A stretch of DNA of 7,948 nt from an uncultured Bacteroidales bacterium (GTDB taxonomy: Bacteria > Bacteroidota > Bacteroidia > Bacteroidales > UBA932), in assembly GCA_946415795.1 (NCBI GenBank), contig CAMKTW010000070.1, forward strand, positions 1-7,948. Direction: 5' to 3'. Shown in pieces: positions 6,051-7,948 of this stretch. Under the pieces are notes generated by a model. It had not been told where the DNA came from, ran no database searches, and worked only from the letters and a program-made list of their open reading frames with translations. Both the position numbers and the translations under genes were made by a program. The first letter of the stretch is position 1; each line of letters begins with the position of its first letter.

Positions 6051-6590
6051 TTATTGAATCTGTGTAGGAGCAACTTTCTCTGCAGGGACACCAAGGGCCG
6101 CCTTAGCCAGCGGGAGGAGGTCAACGCTCTGTGCCTCATTGAAATAAACCACAGGATTTGTGGAGAGTTCAAAGACAAATGTGAGACCTTTATCCTTTGC
6201 AATCTTTGAAATCGCGTTTTTAGCCTTCTCAAAGATGGGGGCGTAGAGTTTCTGCTCCAGCTGTGCCAGATCCTGCTGAGCTGACTGCTGGAATTGCTGC
6301 AGGCGCTGCTGCATCTCAATGATTTCTGCCTCCTTTGACTCCTTGATGGCCGCAGTCCAGGTTGCCTGTTTCTGCTGATAGGTGTTGAGTTTGTTGTTAT
6401 ATTCGGTCTGCATAGTCTCCATCTCATCTACCAGCTCTTTCTGATATGCCTGGAGCTGGACCCTTGCAGAGTCAGTATCAGACATAAGTCCTACCAGTTC
6501 AGAGGTGTTGATGTGACCGAACTTGACACTCTGCGCCGACATAGTGACGGTAAAGAATGCCGCTAAAAGAACAATTGCGAATTTTTTCAT
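6051..6590 (-). CDS. skp: OmpH/Skp family periplasmic chaperone (second copy)
   Basis: 179 residues. A signal peptide (1-20, ending SAQ before SVKFG) directs it to the periplasm. Residues 22-34 (VKFGHINTSELVG) form the short N-terminal strand of the family, followed by a long Gln/Glu/Lys-rich coiled coil (about 40-125) and a C-terminal strand region (LTFVFELSTNPVVYF, 136-150), the usual Skp layout of a trimer with helical tentacles that hold unfolded outer-membrane proteins. A proline/alanine tail ends the protein. It lies 15 bases after a related paralogue and belongs to the bamA operon, consistent with supplying substrates to the BAM machine. The two copies differ clearly in sequence, so division of labour is possible but not shown. 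Start at 6590 is the only one retaining the signal peptide. Confidence 0.9.
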   Translation of the reverse strand: MKKFAIVLLAAFFTVTMSAQSVKFGHINTSELVGLMSDTDSARVQLQAYQKELVDEMETMQTEYNNKLNTYQQKQATWTAAIKESKEAEIIEMQQRLQQFQQSAQQDLAQLEQKLYAPIFEKAKNAISKIAKDKGLTFVFELSTNPVVYFNEAQSVDLLPLAKAALGVPAEKVAPTQIQ

Positions 6591-6605
6591 AATCTAAAAG
6601 CTATC

Positions 6606-7115
6606 TTACTTACTTAAATAATCTATTACAGCATTGGTGAGGTCGTATCTGGAGTTCTTGTAAACGATGCCTGTGGCAACCGTCACATCCATAACGATAG
6701 AACATCCGCGGGAATCGGCCACCTTCTGGATTGCCTGTTCCACGACCTCCTGAATAGGAGAAATCAGCTTCTCAGAGCGCTTGGTAAGGATACCCTGCTC
6801 GCCAAAATATTTCTCCTCCTTCTCCTTCACAGCCTTCTCCTTGGCGATGATGTCATTTTCCTTTGCCTGCTGCTGTGCAGCCGACATAGTGCTTTTCTTT
6901 GCCATATAGTCACGGTAAAGTACATCAATTGCATCTACGTCTTTCTGTATATCAGCTTTATATTTATCGGCAAGGTCGTTGAGTTCACTCTGGGCATCCA
7001 AGTATTCTTGTATGCAGCTCAGAATCTTTTCTGTGTCAACATAGCCCACTGACTGTGCAGAGGCCGACAGAACTGTCATAAAGCAGACTGCGAGAATAAC
7101 AAATACCTTTTTCAT
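6606..7115 (-). CDS. skp: OmpH/Skp family periplasmic chaperone (first copy)
   Basis: 169 residues with a signal peptide (1-21, ending ASAQ before SVGYVD). The segment SVGYVDTEKILSCIQEY (22-38) is the classic start of the Bacteroidetes OmpH family, in which VGYVDTE forms the first strand of the trimer core. Residues about 40-115 are charged and helical (coiled coil rich in Lys/Glu/Ala), and the C-terminal part (GCSIVMDVTVATGIVYKNSRYDLTNAVIDYL, described here in outline at 137-167) carries the remaining core strands; the YDLT and VIDYL ending is typical. It starts 11 bases after the bamA stop. Two cysteines (34 and 138) are present. Role: holding unfolded outer-membrane proteins in the periplasm for delivery to BamA. 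Confidence 0.92.
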   Translation of the reverse strand: MKKVFVILAVCFMTVLSASAQSVGYVDTEKILSCIQEYLDAQSELNDLADKYKADIQKDVDAIDVLYRDYMAKKSTMSAAQQQAKENDIIAKEKAVKEKEEKYFGEQGILTKRSEKLISPIQEVVEQAIQKVADSRGCSIVMDVTVATGIVYKNSRYDLTNAVIDYLSK

Positions 7116-7126
7116 ATTTCTTGATT

Positions 7127-7948
7127 TTAGAATTGTTGTCCTATTGTAAAATGGAAATGGCTCTTGTCTTCACCAGGGCCGGCATCAAATCCGTACCCCC
7201 AGTCCACACCGAGCATACCCACAACCGACAGGAACACGCGGAGACCGACGCCTGCGCTGCGCTTTATCTGGAACGGGTTGAAATCGCTTATATCAGACCA
7301 GCAGTTACCACCCTCAAGGAATGCCAGGGCAAATATCGTGGACTGCGGCCTCATAATAACCGGATAGCGCAACTCCACGGTGAACTTATCATAAACGTGG
7401 CCGGCATAGGCACCGTTGACAGTAGGGGTAAGCGAATAGTCTTCATAACCGCGGAGGGAAATAACGTCGTTGCCGTAGGTATTGTAACCAGACATACCGT
7501 CACCGCCTACCAGGAATCCCTCGAAAGGAGAGTATCCCCAATTGCGGTTGTAATAGCCAAGATAGCCAAAGTGCGCCGCCGTCATCAACACCAGGTCTTT
7601 CCAGAGTGTCACATAGTTACGCCCGGAGAAGGTCCATTTGTTGTACTCCAGCCAGCGGTAGTGATCCTGGTCGCTCATCGATTTGTAATCGATATTCTTG
7701 TCGCGGAACAGAGAATAGGGCGGCGTAAGCTGCAGGCTGAAGTTCAGGTCCTGGCCCACACGCGGATAAATCTGCTGGTCGATTGACTGACGCGACAAAG
7801 AGAGGGTGTAGTTGATATTGTTGAAACGGCCGTCTGTGAAGACATAATAATACCGGTACCAGTCTTTCAGGTTATAGAACTGCCAGCCCAGCGAATTGTA
7901 CAGGGTGAAATAGTTATCCGGCCATTTCAGGCGCTTACCCAGGCTTAC
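7127..7948 (-). CDS. bamA: BamA, outer-membrane protein assembly factor (C-terminal part; N-terminus outside window)
   Basis: The frame is open from the window edge for 273 residues to TAA at 7127; the first internal start-like codon is not the true start. The fragment is rich in alternating aromatic and hydrophobic residues typical of a transmembrane beta barrel. It contains the LRGY form of the conserved barrel-lumen RGF/Y motif (165-168 of the fragment, in DVISLRGYEDY), the GVGLRVFLSVVGMLGVDWGYGFD block near the C-terminus (233-255) and the terminal beta signal ending HFTIGQQF, with a final Phe. BamA inserts and folds outer-membrane proteins. The POTRA domains and early strands are not in the window. 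The two OmpH genes follow at once, the usual Bacteroidetes order. It could be a BamA paralogue such as TamA, but the ompH neighbours favour BamA. Confidence 0.93.
   Translation of the reverse strand, partial: VSLGKRLKWPDNYFTLYNSLGWQFYNLKDWYRYYYVFTDGRFNNINYTLSLSRQSIDQQIYPRVGQDLNFSLQLTPPYSLFRDKNIDYKSMSDQDHYRWLEYNKWTFSGRNYVTLWKDLVLMTAAHFGYLGYYNRNWGYSPFEGFLVGGDGMSGYNTYGNDVISLRGYEDYSLTPTVNGAYAGHVYDKFTVELRYPVIMRPQSTIFALAFLEGGNCWSDISDFNPFQIKRSAGVGLRVFLSVVGMLGVDWGYGFDAGPGEDKSHFHFTIGQQF

Noticed and set aside
7121..7786. A 221-codon ORF on the plus strand opposite bamA
   Set aside because: Antisense to the BamA barrel, whose motifs and C-terminal Phe are clear; the plus-strand product has no recognisable family.

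Overview
The window reads as chromosomal DNA from a member of Bacteroidota, most likely order Bacteroidales. Three things point there: tandem OmpH/Skp genes directly behind a BamA gene, lipoproteins of the fimbrillin / FISUMP kind, and two promoters that fit the TTTG ... TAnnTTTG pattern of the Bacteroidetes primary sigma factor. I cannot name the genus. Every gene I can support lies on the minus strand, so the biological order runs from high to low coordinates.

Region A (7948 to 6051), outer-membrane biogenesis: the C-terminal barrel of BamA (cut by the window edge) is followed after 11 bases by a first OmpH/Skp-like periplasmic chaperone, and after 15 bases by a second. BamA inserts beta-barrel proteins into the outer membrane and Skp-type chaperones carry their unfolded precursors across the periplasm, so these form one functional operon.

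Region B (6050 to 3011), central metabolism: korA (fused gamma-alpha subunit) and korB encode a two-subunit 2-oxoacid:ferredoxin oxidoreductase, most probably 2-oxoglutarate specific. The 91-base gap before korA holds a likely promoter, a 36-base inverted repeat sitting where transcription should start, and a second small palindrome. korB ends in a good intrinsic terminator.

Region C (3010 to 1), surface lipoproteins: a 31-base near-perfect palindrome precedes a consensus-quality Bacteroidetes promoter. An unusually long leader of about 300 bases follows, with self-complementary segments, then a 48-residue small ORF, a 303-residue fimbrillin-like lipoprotein and a second, longer lipoprotein. 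The last joins a fimbrillin-like N-terminus to a FISUMP-like C-terminal region and runs off the window. The spacings (14 and 18 bases) indicate one operon. Its base composition is visibly more AT-rich than korAB, as expected for accessory surface genes.

The most unusual parts are the leader plus small ORF of region C and the hairpin at the predicted start of the korA transcript. No CRISPR array, tRNA, rRNA or intact mobile element was seen.
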